DNA of 64,000 bases from Eublepharis macularius (GCF_028583425.1 NC_072800.1:10925001-10989000); one strand, 5' to 3'; positions 1 to 10,448 are shown, counted from the first letter of the stretch. Notes: generated by a model from the sequence alone, not told the origin. Made by a program: numbers and translations.

Positions 1-181
1 ACATGTGCTCTCATAGGTTCATATCGGTGATAAATCGGAATTAGATTACCACTAAGCATTTGTGAATGCTACTACTCGCAGTTCCCATCCTGATAAATAA
101 AAGGCAATAAAGGACGTAAATGTTCATGTAGTCCATAACTGAAAAAAGGAAAAAGAAATAATTCCACTAGTTATAGCAGGA

Positions 182-545
182 GGTGGTGGGCTCTCCTTCT
201 TTGGAGGATTTTAAAGCAGAGGCTAGATGGCCATCTGACAGCAATGCTGATTCTGTGAACCTGGGCAGATCATGAGGGGGGGGGGGGCAGGAAGGGTTCC
301 ATCAGCGTGTAGATCTCGTGGCCCCTTCTTACACACACAGAGTAATGCCAATCGCCACTTTGGGGTCAGGAAGCAATTTCCCCCAGGCCAATTTGGCTAG
401 GGATCCTGGTGGTGCTTTGCCATCTTCTGGGCATGGAGTTAGGGTGTGTGTGTGGGGGGGGGGGCAGGCATTTGTGAATTTCCTGCATTGTGCAGGGGGT
501 TGGACTAGATGACTCTAGAGGTCCCCTCCAACCCTATGATTCTAA
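182..545 (+). repeat. CR1-type LINE 3' end
   Basis: The segment ends in the CR1-like 3' terminus: a GGGTTGGACTAGATGA core, then TCCAACCC and TATGATTCTA. It is 5' truncated, as is usual for target-primed insertions. The upstream block (CTTTGGAGGATTTTAAAGCAG, then GCAATGCTGATTCTGTGAAC) matches what I know of reptilian CR1 3' UTRs. Poly-G runs at about 277-287 and 454-463 are expansions inside it. No reverse transcriptase reading frame remains. Confidence 0.8.
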
Positions 546-1185
546 AACATTTTTAATGGGGTGGGGGGTGGGGGAGACTGTAAAAATTTAACAAATGTAT
601 ACATTCAGTAAATTCAGAAATTCTGAAATAGGAAAATATCTTCATCTCTAGGAAATTGCTTTCTCATTTCTATAGAGAAAGTAAAACATTTCCAAGAAGG
701 CTATGCCATCCCCACGCTCTACTCCTCTTCTTCCACTGCTACGAGCTTGACATTCCAGTAAAAGGCCTGAACACACATTGTTCTGTTTAGAGGATGGGAG
801 GGGGGGGGAAGAACCCACAACTAATTCCTTCTCTCTTCTCTGAGCTGTGGCACAAGGCAACCGCAAAAGAACTGTGAACTGGCATTCTGAACAGAGAACG
901 TTTGACTGTTTCTTTCATACCCAGCGCCTCGGCTTTGGAAGGGGCTTCTTGCGATATTTCCAGACAGGTCTCGAGATTAGATTTGGTACACTGAAGGGAA
1001 AAATTGAGTGGAAAGCCAAGCCTGACCATATGACAGAAGAACACCATTTTCCGTGTCTGCTTGTTATCGAAGAACTGGGATCCGCATTGACGAAGATAAT
1101 GTGATGTCACTCTTTAATCTGGCAAGCCTGCGGAAACCACTTCCTCTGTGTGTAGGCTGGTGGTCTCATGATTGCCATTTAAACC
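546..1185. other. No recognised feature
   Basis: AT-rich to mixed sequence with a poly-G run near 790. A plus-strand open frame at 847-1104 has no recognisable motif and I treat it as chance. Confidence 0.5.
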
Positions 1186-1237
1186 CTTTGGACTAGATGA
1201 CCCCAGAGGTCCCTTCCAACCCTATGATTCTATGAAA
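1186..1237 (+). repeat. CR1 LINE 3' tail fragment
   Basis: A short copy of the same CR1 3' terminus (TTGGACTAGATGACCCC, then CCTTCCAACCCTATGATTCT). Only the last ~50 bases are present. Confidence 0.7.
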
Positions 1238-2019
1238 CAATAGTATCACACTATGACTAACTATAATAGAAAGCTGACAGATTCATTTTAACATTTCTAT
1301 AAAAGTATATAAATATGCTGTTAACAATGCATCCAAGTTCTTTCCTCATATAACAAAGACCAGAGTAACTGAACAGGAGAAGAACAGGAATTTCACTTAT
1401 CAACTCTATTAAGCAAAATCTAATTAAATCCCAGGTCCTAAATGCACTTTTCTGCAATCTCAAAATTTTTAACAAGTGATTTCAATCACCCTTTGAGCCT
1501 CAGACATGCACAGTCCTTGACATTTGTCATTTATATAGGGGAAAATCTTTGTAAAATCTTTTCAATCTCCCTAGTAAATAGAATTCATAAAATTGTGCAG
1601 AACTATATTTATTTTGAACAAACAGTCTTTACTCTAGGGAGGTTTTTGTCTAAAAGTATGAAGTCTGATTAATCTGAATTTTGATAAATGAAATGTATTT
1701 TCTCCCCTCATTTCTTCGTTATTTGAAGAACTTGCAACATCTTGAATTCTGGACAAAAGTGGTGATAAGAAACCTAGAATTTCTTTAGATGTGAGAAAGG
1801 CAGCGCGTGTCTGCCTAACTGTGTCTTGTTACATAAGTTATTTGAAATGTATTGGATTTTGCTGGTTAATGATAATCTGTGGGGATCACAGTTCATAAGA
1901 GATTTATTTGGAACATTTATCTTGATATTTTTCTAAGGGATATAAGCAGTGGGTTGAATCCAGAGCAAAAATTCTGCTTGTGCTGGAGCACTTGTCCAAA
2001 TGGAAACCACATAGGAAAT
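1238..2019. other. No recognised feature
   Basis: AT-rich intronic sequence. No coding, RNA or repeat signature that I recognise. Confidence 0.5.
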
Positions 2020-2335
2020 CCATTCCCCTACCGGGAGGGGGCGGGATTCCCTGCTCCCACCTTCCCCCCCCCCCACCGCCACTGCTTACCTGGCTGGTGG
2101 GGGGAAAGGTGGGGAACAGGCCTCCCAGGGCCAGCGTGGTGATGTCACTGACGTCACTGCACCGCCCTGACAGCACTCCTGCTCTTTGCAGGAGGCCGAA
2201 TTGGGTCCTCAGAGGGCCAAATCAGGCCCATTTGGGGCTCAAGTTGGCTCACAGAAAAGCACGCACGTGCTCCCAAGCCTTGCGCAATGACGTCCCTTTC
2301 TGGAGGTGACGTCACTGCGCCAGTCTGGGGCTGCA
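2020..2335. mobile_element. GC-rich hAT-like non-autonomous element (decayed)
   Basis: GC-rich block with the same internal landmarks as the cleaner copies at 23999-24357 and 30699-31106: a TTACCTGGCTGG motif, CTCCCAGGGC, and TGACGTCA-containing palindromes at about 2148 and 2307. Ends are not clear, so the limits are approximate. Confidence 0.55.
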
Positions 2336-2349
2336 AGCGCCGCCTAGTG

Positions 2350-2474
2350 GCATGGAGGGCAATCTCAACTCCCCTCTGCCTGGAGGTCAGGGGGCGGGGC
2401 CACCAGCCATGTGACCATTTTCAAGAGGTTCCGGAACTCCGTTCCACTGCGTTCCAGCTGAAAAAAAAGCCCTG
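2350..2474 (+). mobile_element. Half of foldback hAT element (CAGGGCTTTTTTTC family)
   Basis: Matches the right arm of the family described at 20994-21253: GGAGGGCAATCTCAACTCCC, then AGGGGGCGGGGCCACCAGCC, ending AAAAAAAAGCCCTG. The left arm is missing, so this is a truncated or fused copy next to the GC-rich element. Confidence 0.75.
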
Positions 2475-3483
2475 GTCAAACATATTGTATCTTCACCTGC
2501 ATTTACACTTGTACAAGATTATGTGCAACCTATTTCTGGGCACCACAATATATAGGGAGGCAAGTGGTAGGTGTTGCACAAGATCTTGCACAAGCAGAAC
2601 TGCGTGAAGTCATTTTATGATTTGGCTTGCGCATCACTGTATCGAAGCCATTGTCCTGTTTTATAAAGAAATATCTTGATTGATGCAACTTTTGTTAGCT
2701 TGGGGCATGTATAAGAAGTTATTGAGTGCTGGAGGATCTTACCTTTTTATTTATAACAAAAAAAATCTCTGTTGTGAGAACAAGGCCTTTAGATTTCATA
2801 TAAGATTAAGGTTGCCAGCTAGTGGCTGGTACCTGGTGGGAGACTAGAGAGAAGGAGTGTTGCAGCAATGCTGCGCTTCCAGGGCAAACCCAGAAGTTAT
2901 GTCATTGAATAGGCCTGACACTCTAGGATTCTCTGAAAACTCTGTTTTTCCATATTTTCCCACCATTTTTCCCCTTCCCAGGCTATCAAGCAGTGGTGGG
3001 AGCCAGAGACTGCTGCTGGGCTATGACTAGCTTTTTGCATATGAGACCAGTGGTTACGACTGATATCCTAAAATGAAAAATGAATAGTTTAATTATGCCT
3101 TGGTTCTGACACTTTCAATTAAGGAATTATTTTGGTAAATAAAATAAGTAGGACTCCAAGAGGTAACTTGGCTAATTTCCAATTTTTATAGAACTTTAAA
3201 ATGTTTGATGTCTAAAACAGATAATTACAATAGGACAGAATGGCTAACACATAACACCTTCAGATGTTTGGCATCTTATTTTGCAAAGGGTTCTGCTCCT
3301 TCATTCTGTCTCATTTTTAAAGAAAATCACTACAAACTTGGGTATCACCTTCTGAGATAAGAATTACAAAATGTAAAAGATGTTTGTTATTGGACTGGAT
3401 AAGCTTCAGCAGACGACACACATATACAATGGACCTGTCCCAAAACCAGAGTTTACACACACAGGACTTTGCAATTAACAACA
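2475..3483. other. No recognised feature
   Basis: Mixed intronic sequence. A short stretch near 2810-3010 recalls the TAGGGTTGCC element family but is too decayed to call. Confidence 0.4.
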
Positions 3484-3962
3484 GAATTCAAGCTACTTTG
3501 TGATATTTCTTGCTTATGAAAACATTGAAAAGATTCAGATCCATTCACAATGACATTTTCCTACTCCACTTTCTAACCTAAATGCAACTATATTCTATAC
3601 TTAAAGAATATGTGACAATAAAAAAAGGTGGAAGGAAGTAGATAGGGCCTGGCTTACTTTTGCAAAGTTGTTTTCCTTTTACCAACCTTGTAAAAAACAG
3701 ATAAAATGTTCTTTATTGGATTGTAATAACCATATTTTGAAATATAATGTGTGGCATTTTTGTTTAATATGGCAAATGATTATTGTTTTAATAGGTTTGC
3801 AAATTAAATAAATTTCATAATAAAACATTGTTAAGGGAAATGTTATGTTATTCTTCTTTGTCCTAGCAGCCTTTAACAACAACAACATCAATATTCAATT
3901 TATATACCGCCCTTCAGGACAACTTAATGCCAATCAAAGCAGTTTACAAAGTGTGTTATTGT
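3484..3962. repeat. Dispersed ~450-bp repeat, copy A, ending in a SINE fragment
   Basis: About 3532-3960 aligns base for base with 35448-35852, with only scattered differences. Shared stretches include GGTGGAAGGAAGTA, AGGGCCTGGCTTA and ATATGGCAAATGATTATTGT. Both copies end in the 3' part of a minus-strand Sauria SINE at the same junction (CCTTTAACAAC). The first ~48 bp (3484-3531) are present in the other copy in inverted orientation. In this copy the SINE stops at 3960. Confidence 0.85.
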
Positions 3963-4267
3963 CCCAACGTAGACTCACACTGGCAGCAGGCAAGGGAAAA
4001 CTCCCAAGTTGTCCAAGCCGGGCAGCACCCAGTTCCAAGGTTCAGGCACCAACTGGGCACACTCACAGCTTCAAGTCCAAAGGGGGCTTCCAGAAACACA
4101 TCCACAGGAACAGGGCAAGGTCAGGGACAAGAGAATCAGTACCAAACACAGCACCAAGGTCAGGAGTAAGCAAACTCGTTGCTTCCACACAGCCACTCCC
4201 TCTTCGGCTGCTTTTAACCCTCACAGTGCTCAGCTGCCTGTGCTACAGCAAGCACTTGCCGGCTGTC

Positions 4268-4633
4268 TCAGTCCTGCTCCTGCGAGCACTCATCATCACT
4301 AATGATGCTGGGCCGGTGCTGTGCTGCTAGCCTGGCACTGTGCCTTCTGGCTTGGAGGGCTCTTCTAGCCCTCCTCTGGCAGCGCTCCCGAGGCTCTGGT
4401 GAGGAAGGGGGAGAGCTGGCCTGCCCCTGGCTTTCTGTTGCCAGCCCAGGGCTGGAAAGCTGAGGGACCGATGTACCAGGACCTGGCTGTGGATCAGTAT
4501 CTGAGCCTTCAGGGCCTGCCTCCTCCTGCAGTGCCTCTGCCACTGGCTGTGGATCTGGGTCAGGTTCACCAGCTGCCTCTTCCTCAGAAGAGTCCTCTGA
4601 GTCTCTCTGCTCCGCTGGGCCAGGTTGGTCCAT
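4268..4633 (-). CDS. Acidic, Pro/Ser-rich 121-residue ORF, probably transposon-derived
   Basis: Open frame from an ATG at 4633 in good context (GTCATGG) to a TGA at 4268. The N-terminal half is acidic and Pro/Gln-rich with repeated D-P-Q-P blocks (DPDPQPVAEA and TDPQPGPGTS). The C-terminal third is Arg-rich (RERCQRRARRALQARR) and then acidic again (ISDDE). I recognise no catalytic domain. The composition suits the disordered N-terminal part of a retrotransposon protein or a chance frame in GC-rich repeat DNA. Flanks hold a tandem duplication and SINE fragments. There is no evidence that it is expressed. Confidence 0.3.
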   Translation of the reverse strand: MDQPGPAEQRDSEDSSEEEAAGEPDPDPQPVAEALQEEAGPEGSDTDPQPGPGTSVPQLSSPGLATESQGQASSPPSSPEPRERCQRRARRALQARRHSARLAAQHRPSIISDDECSQEQD

Positions 4634-4789
4634 GACAGTTATCAGGGCCAGTGCCAGGGCTTGTGGCGCCTGAGGTGAGATACCTACTTGCGCCCGTTGC
4701 CCTGTGTGTGCGTGCAAAGCGCCTGCGTGCTCCAGCCCTGTGTGATGACATCACTTGTTATGTCATCGCGCAGGAGCATCCCCCTCACC

Positions 4790-5215
4790 TGAGGCAGGCG
4801 GCAGTGGTGAAGGGGTGGAGAGGTGAGCGGGGGGGGGGGGGTTGTCGGGGGCCGGCACGGCACCTCCTTCAGAGTTCAGTGCTCGAGGTGGCTGCTGGCA
4901 CCACCTCCGTGGATGTGCTGGGCCTGTGTGTTATTATTATCCTCATGACAATCACTCTGTGAATGGGTGGGGCTGAGAGAGAACTCAAAGGTTTGCTTAT
5001 GGGTGTTGGGCTCACCTGGAGCCAAGCCTAGGCAGGCAGCAGCGGCGAAACGGTAGAGAGGCAAGTGGGAATGTGGGCCGCTTCTAGGTCGGGGAGGTTG
5101 TCGGGGGCCGGCATGGCGCCTCCTTCAGAATTCAGTGCTTGAGGTGGCTGCTGGCACCACCTCCGTGGACATGCTGGGCCTGTGTGTTATTATTATCCTC
5201 ACGACAATCACTCTG
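4790..5215. repeat. Imperfect tandem duplication, period ~256 bp
   Basis: The block with GTTGTCGGGGGCCGGCA, CTCCTTCAGA and GGTGGCTGCTGGCACCACCT, then TGCTGGGCCTGTGTGTTATT, occurs at 4841-4960 and again at 5097-5215. The right edge of each unit enters a minus-strand Sauria SINE, so part of a SINE was duplicated with it. The first unit carries an extra poly-G run at 4829-4841. Confidence 0.85.
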
Positions 5216-5351
5216 TGAGGGGGGTGGGGCTGAGTGAGCTCTAAGAAGCTGTGGCAGACCCCAGGTCACCCAGCTGGCTTCAAGTGGAGGAGTGGGGAAT
5301 CAAACCCTGTTCTCCAGATTAGAGTTCTGCAACTCTTAACCAAACTGGCTT
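5170..5351 (-). repeat. Sauria tRNA-derived SINE (3' part shared with tandem duplication)
   Basis: On the minus strand this shows the conserved SINE body: AGTCCTGC-like start, a CCCCACTCCTCC block after a B-box-like segment, CAGCTGGGTGACC, then the BovB-like 3' part. Its 3' end falls in the tandem duplication. Confidence 0.75.
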
Positions 5352-5413
5352 GAACCCTGTTTTGCAACCAGCACTACCTAATGCAGCAAAGTCCGTATCA
5401 TATCCAATATTCT

Positions 5414-5563
5414 GGCTGCTTCCACACACATTGGATAATCCACTTTCAATACTCTTTAGTGAACATTTGGAACTGCTTTTCCATGTGTGGAACAAAAAAT
5501 CCACTTCCAAAGGATTGCTAAAGTGCATTGAAAGTGCATTATTCAACGTGTGTGGAAATGGCC
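5414..5563. mobile_element. Foldback element, GGC..TTCCACAC termini
   Basis: Inverted arms: GGCTGCTTCCACACACATTG at the left pairs with CGTGTGTGGAAATGGCC at the right. TCCACTTTCAAT pairs with ATTGAAAGTGCA further in. Termini resemble the GGCCATTTTCACAC foldbacks at 6938, 26960 and 33812. Confidence 0.6.
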
Positions 5564-6937
5564 ACTGTTTCAGAGGTCTACAAGCTGCAGACTTTTGGCT
5601 GAGAGGCCTGAACCCCCCCCCCCACCGCCCCCATTTTTTGGACTGAACTCCCAGGCAGCTGCTGAGTTCTGGAGAATTCAAAGGTTTGCACACTGTTTTA
5701 TGATATTTTGGCTGGCCCTTATAAATAGCATTATAAAAATTATTTTGGGAGTTATTAACACGTAATACTGATGGCACAGGACAAATTGGCGTGGAGGGCA
5801 TTATGGTGACTTCCGTACAGGCTTTTTGTTCCAGTTTGGGATCCCAACTGCAGTGGATTAGTTCTGAGCTTCCACACAACTTCACTGCCTATTGGTTGTC
5901 TTTCCATGGTTTCCCTCTGCTTTCTTAAATCACCTTTGATCTGGGTTTCCCTACCAATATGCAGCTGAAGCATGGGAGGGACACATTTTATAACAGGAGA
6001 AAGAGAGGCACTCATAGCCTTTGAACCTTTAACCCAATGACTCTGTAGAAATAGAATTGCTAATTCCACCAGGCCTGGAACTGATGACATCTCCATCATC
6101 AGGTGCTGAGAACCTGCAAGCTGTCGAGTCTTTCCCTTTTCCTGTAAAACTATTTTACAAGTTCTTTATTGGATTTTGCAAGAAAACACCATCAACTTTA
6201 CTGCACTCTGGACTGTTCCTGTTGTTGCAATTCCAGCATCTACTTTATATGTCTGAGGCTGCAGGGATGACGGTTGAAGCAGCCACAAATGGATTAGATG
6301 GAATTACATTAATAGTTCAAAATATTTTTGCTAAACCTCATACTGCTCATTTAGATGTCTTGTTTTTGTGATTTGGATTGGCAGTTTTTATATCTGGCAG
6401 AACTCCTCGCATATGAATTAAGCACTATTTATACTTTCTGAAATAAATCAACTGTGTTTCTTGAATGAAAGAGGGATAACTGAAGATTGCATAATAGATA
6501 GCAATGTCCCATTGATTATTTTAGGACAACCTGCCTTAATTAATGGAAGAAACTTTTGGCAGTTTTTCCATTTTTTTTCCCACAAACAAGAGCTGCTAAA
6601 GAAGGCCAGCAGGCTTGAAAAGTGTCTAGCAACTTCTATCTAGCGACTTTTAAAGAAGCTTACAGGTAATTGATCTGGCTGTTATTGAGAATATGGAAGA
6701 AGAGATCATAGTACAACTGTCAAAAATGACACAAAATTGGAAAGCTCCTGGAAGGGATAAACTATAATTGCTGGAAACATTTTCAGAGTACACACAACTA
6801 TCTAGCAGTATCCTTTAATCACATTGTTCAAGATTCAGAATGTGTATCGAATTCTCTATTAGTGCCCTTGTATCACATATATATGTTCTCCAAAATCTAG
6901 TGATTCCTATAGGTTAAATTAACATCCCCTTATCACT
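5564..6937. other. No recognised gene
   Basis: Intronic sequence. A poly-C run lies near 5613, and a terminal-like TTCCACAC motif at about 5870 suggests a further decayed foldback. Nothing coding. Confidence 0.45.
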
Positions 6938-7108
6938 GGCCATTTTCACACGCCTTACTGGCTCCAGTATGTTGTGCAAAGCTCCCGCAAGGACAGTGTC
7001 TTCCTGGCGTGATTTCCTGGTTCTCGTGAGAAATCGCACCAGGAAGACACTGTCCTTGCAGGAGCTTTGCATGACGTACTGGAGCTGGTAAGACGTGTGA
7101 AAACGGCC
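6938..7108. mobile_element. Foldback element, GGCCATTTTCACAC termini
   Basis: A strong ~170-bp palindrome. GGCCATTTTCACACGCCTTAC pairs with a right end reading GTAAGACGTGTGAAAACGGCC. The inner arms GGACAGTGTCTTCCTGG and CCAGGAAGACACTGTCCTTG also pair. No convincing target duplication. Confidence 0.8.
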
Positions 7109-7752
7109 ACCTTCTTACCAGTTAAATACAAAATACTAGCTTGGGTGCTTGCCCAATAGAATCAGCTGTCTCTTGGAAGCCAACCACATAATTAATAAAG
7201 ATAAACTTACAATATATTCTGTAATCTTAACAACTGTGCAAGAGAGAAGCCAATCTCTTGATACCATGGTTTGATTCCCAGAAGGCCTCCGCCTCTGTGC
7301 CTCACTCCTAGCAACTTCAAGTACATAAGGAATCCTGCTGCTGCTAGAAACAATAACGGCAAAATGAACACTGATGTAACATCACAATAGAAACGGCGAT
7401 AAGATTCCAATCAAGACCTGTTTCTCGCTAGTATCACTCTTGGCTCTATCAAATGGCTCTCATGTGACCTCCCAAACAGCAAAGAAAGAATGAGAAGCGC
7501 ATATGTTTTTGTATACAGAAGACATAGCATTATATGCTAAATCTACATCTAGGCTCAAAGCCCTTTACAGTAACCACAAAAATGGCCGAGGGCAATATAA
7601 AAATGTTATTTGGCCTTGTAAAATGTGTGCCACTCGGTGTAAAGGTAAAGTCACGATCCTTCTGCAACCGGAACACCTTGGTAAACGCAATGATAGCATT
7701 GACACTTGGCGGGGGGCGGAGTCTCATGAATGACACATTACGCAATACACAC

Positions 7753-8050
7753 GGTTCCTGTCAAACCTTGTCTCTTTTATGGCCTGGTAAGATAGGTGGA
7801 GAGAATGGAGAAGTCACATCCTCCTCACATAAAGAGATTGACAAGAACGGGGGGGGGGGATTCTCCCTGCTGTTTCCTCCAACTGATAAAGTAATTGCTT
7901 GACAAACCAGAGCCAAAAAGAGTAATCCTTCCGTTTTATGTTTTAAACAGCACGTGTAAATTTATATAGAGATCACATACAGGTATTAAAAAAAAAAAAT
8001 TCAGGTGCTTTTCTTTCTATGGATGATGATGTTTTGAGTCCCAAAAACAA
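7753..8050 (+). repeat. Uncharacterised dispersed repeat, copy 1, with coding relic
   Basis: Aligns with the reverse complement of 19221-19530 along its length (GGTTCCTGTCAA, GGTGGAGAGAATGGAG, ACAGGTATT, then GATGATGTTTTGAGTCC). In one frame both copies encode GGEN..V...SSHKE.D....PP.DK with no indel across that stretch, which suggests an old coding segment of a mobile element. I do not recognise the protein. Poly-G (7849-7858) and poly-A (7988-7999) runs are local expansions. Confidence 0.65.
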
Positions 8051-8415
8051 GACGCTCAGCAGGTGTAAACAACATGTCCCCTCAATGACTCTAATGAACA
8101 TATAAACCAAAAGTAATCGGAGGGCAGTTAAAATAATGGTGCCATCAACTGCTTAACATTCCGTTCAGTAAGCAAAAGTCCAACAGCACCGTAAAGAATA
8201 ATAACATTTATTTCAATATTAGTCTTTAAGGTGCCACTGAACTTTTGTTTTATGCTTCTATACCAGACTGCCCAGGCTACCCCATTGCAATTAACATTCA
8301 GTTGCAGACGAACACGAGTTGGTTATATTTGTTCACTCATTATCCAGTTCTTAAAAACAAGAAATCTGAGGCTGGCGCAGGAGGAGTCATACAGTTATCA
8401 AGGGTTGTATAACAC

Positions 8416-8842
8416 GTGTGTGGTGGACAGCCCTCAAGTCCTGGCTGACTTATGGCAACCCCTGGAGGCTTTTTCATAGCAAGAAACTAAGAGCCAAGCC
8501 ACAAGTGACACCTGACACAGGTTGGACACTTGCCAGCTTCCCTCAAGTTTTGATGGGAAATGTAGGCGTCCTGGTCTTGCAGCTGTAATGGAGAGCCAAG
8601 CTGTAAAACCAGGATGCCTACATTTCCCATCAAAACTTGAGGGAAGCTGACAAGTGTCCAACCTGTGTCAGGCGTCACTTGTGGCTTGGCTCTAACAGAG
8701 GTGGTTTTGCCATTGCCTGCCTCTGCAACCCTGGTCTTCAGTGGAGGTCTCCCATCCAGTTACCAACCAAGGCTGACCCTACTTAGCTTCTGAGATCTGA
8801 CGAGATCAAGTTCACCTGGGCTATCCAGGTCCAGGGTATATA
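8416..8842 (-). repeat. 5S-rRNA-derived SINE, interrupted by a foldback element
   Basis: Read on the minus strand, 8756-8836 carries the 3' two thirds of 5S rRNA: GATCTCGTCAGATCTCAGAA, AGCTAAGTAGGGTCAGCC and GGTTGGTAACTGGATGGGAG. That region includes the internal pol III promoter region (box A, box C). The tail at 8416-8470 (…CATAAGTCAGCCAGGACTTG…) resembles the 3' end of the BovB relic at 32814. The SINE body is split by the foldback at 8493-8692. Confidence 0.8.
8493..8692. mobile_element. Harbinger-like foldback (GAGCCAAGC…GCTTGGCTC), TAA target duplication
   Basis: Near-perfect palindrome. GAGCCAAGCCACAAGTGACA is mirrored at the right end, and GCTTCCCTCAAGTTTTGATG is mirrored inside. TAA flanks both ends (8490-8492 and 8693-8695). 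It lies inside the 5S-derived SINE, so it is younger. Confidence 0.85.
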
Positions 8843-9157
8843 ACATGTAATGAGACCACAATTCAACCTAGGTATTTGTGGAATCAGTTCAGGACAACCA
8901 GATACAGCAGTCAATTTAAAATCCTTTTTAAAGGCCTCTCTATAGATAAAGACTGAGAATGAAATGCCAAAATACGTGTCCTGGGTGCCCGATTCAACTT
9001 GAAATCACATCGAAGATTGGGGGAACTACTTTCATAGCACTCTGGGGATCCGTTTGGCTCTGGAGCACGGTGAGGGGGGAGGAGGGGCTTTCCTCGTGCA
9101 CTATTTTTGCCAGACGTTGCGTCAGATACTTGTGGCCTGACTCAGTCATGTCATATG
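8843..9157. other. No recognised feature
   Basis: About 315 bases of intron with no assignable signal. Confidence 0.5.
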
Positions 9158-9407
9158 CAGGGATTTTTTTCTGGGAAAAGAGGCGGTAGAACTCAGTGGG
9201 TTGCCCTTGGAGAAAATGGTCACGTGGCTGGTGGCCCCGCCCCCTGATCTCCAGACAGAGGGGAGTTTAGATTGCCCTCCGCACCGGTGCGGAGGGCAAT
9301 CTCAACTCCCCTCTGTCTGGAGATCAGGGGGCGGGGCCACCAGCCACGTGACCATTTTCAAGAGGTTCCGGAACTCCGTCCCACTGTGTTCCAGCTGAAA
9401 AAATCTG
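9158..9407. mobile_element. Foldback hAT element (CAGGGCTTTTTTTC family)
   Basis: Palindromic arms around 9279-9293: GGTGGCCCCGCCCCCTGATC, then CAGACAGAGGGGAGT, mirrored on the right. The left end reads CAGGGATTTTTTTCTGG. The right end is decayed (GAAAAAATCTG) and no clear 8-bp duplication remains. Confidence 0.85.
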
Positions 9408-9831
9408 AATGAACTTTACCATTCAACCTGACAAATTTCAGAATATATTAGTCACCAAATATCCGTCCTTCACATTCACCAAGGATCCATCCATGTTGAT
9501 CTAATCTCTTTGAACAGAATCTTGTTTTACCATCCCATGCTGAAAACATTCTTCATGGTCACAATACAATTGGGAAAAAATAGCAAATTCATTTCCTAAT
9601 GAGGAATTTTGGCGATATCCCTTTTTTCCTGATGCTGTTATTGTTCTACACAACATGATCAATAACTGTAGTGTTTTATGCTATAAGAGGGGAGAAACGT
9701 GCAAAAATGCAGCAGCAAGGACTGAGGCGTCACTGTGATTGGCGAGGAAGATGAAAGGGAGAGATCAATAGCTTAACAGAAAAGGTGAGAGTGCTCCAGT
9801 GTTATGATCCAGGCAGTGATCGCCTCTCTAC

Positions 9832-10448
9832 TAGGATTGCCAGCCTCCAGGAGGTATCAACCACACCCTTGTAACTTATCACAATTATTTCAAAAGTGCA
9901 ACGTGCTATAATCATACATTCCATCCGTTTCTCTGGCCTTTATTGCCGTTCCCGGTTGGGTTACTTCCATACATGCATATGAGTGTTTACAAGAAAGCAA
10001 AAGAAGTTATATACTGAAGGAGATCCTCTTTGGACTTTATTGCCCGTCTTGTTTGGGTTATTCTTGTATATGTATATGAATGATTGTATATAGATATACA
10101 TTTATTGGATATGAATTTGATGTATGATTATAGCACATTGCACTTTTGAAATAATTGTGATAAGTTACAAGGGTGTGGTTGATTTCACCCGAGAGTTTTC
10201 TCTCTGGTAGTTCTGGTGGTATATTACGGGAGAAGCCATTGTTTTTTACACAGCCTCCAGGAGGTAGCTGGAGATCTTCCGGAATTACAGCTGATCTCCA
10301 GCTGACAGAAATGAGTTCCCCTGGAGAAAACGGCTCCTTTGGAGGATGGACTTGATGGCATTACACCCTGTTGAAGCCCCTCCCCTCCCCAGGCTCGACC
10401 CCCCCCCCAAATCTCCAGGAATTTCCCATCCCTGAGCTGGCAACCCTA
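9832..10448 (-). mobile_element. TAGGGTTGCC hAT element, split by a 394-bp insertion
   Basis: Outer ends TAGGATTGCCAGC and GCTGGCAACCCTA are flanked by a perfect 8-bp duplication CTCTCTAC (9824-9831 and 10449-10456), as in hAT transposons. The body reads on the minus strand (…GGAGATCTTCCGGAATTACA…CCAAATCTCCAGGAATTTCC). It is interrupted at 9857-10250. Confidence 0.85.
9857..10250. mobile_element. Foldback retroposon-like insertion with 16-bp target duplication
   Basis: Flanked by CAGCCTCCAGGAGGTA at 9841-9856 and 10251-10266. Arms 9857-9919 and 10120-10182 are inverted copies of each other (TCAACCACACCCTTGTAACT mirrored). Two direct sub-repeats lie between them (TTTATTGCC…GGTTGGGTTA near 9941 and 10038). 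A unique 68-bp tail ends GTTTTTTACA. The long duplication points to target-primed reverse transcription rather than a cut-and-paste transposase. Confidence 0.7.

Noticed and set aside
847..1104. 85-codon plus-strand frame
   Set aside because: No motif, no splice context and no second copy; probably chance.
7207..7410. Possible SLC9A3 downstream exon on the minus strand (hydrophobic stretch FILPLLFLAAAGFLMYL)
   Set aside because: It looks membrane-like but does not resemble any NHE3 segment that I know, and has no good splice sites at its edges.
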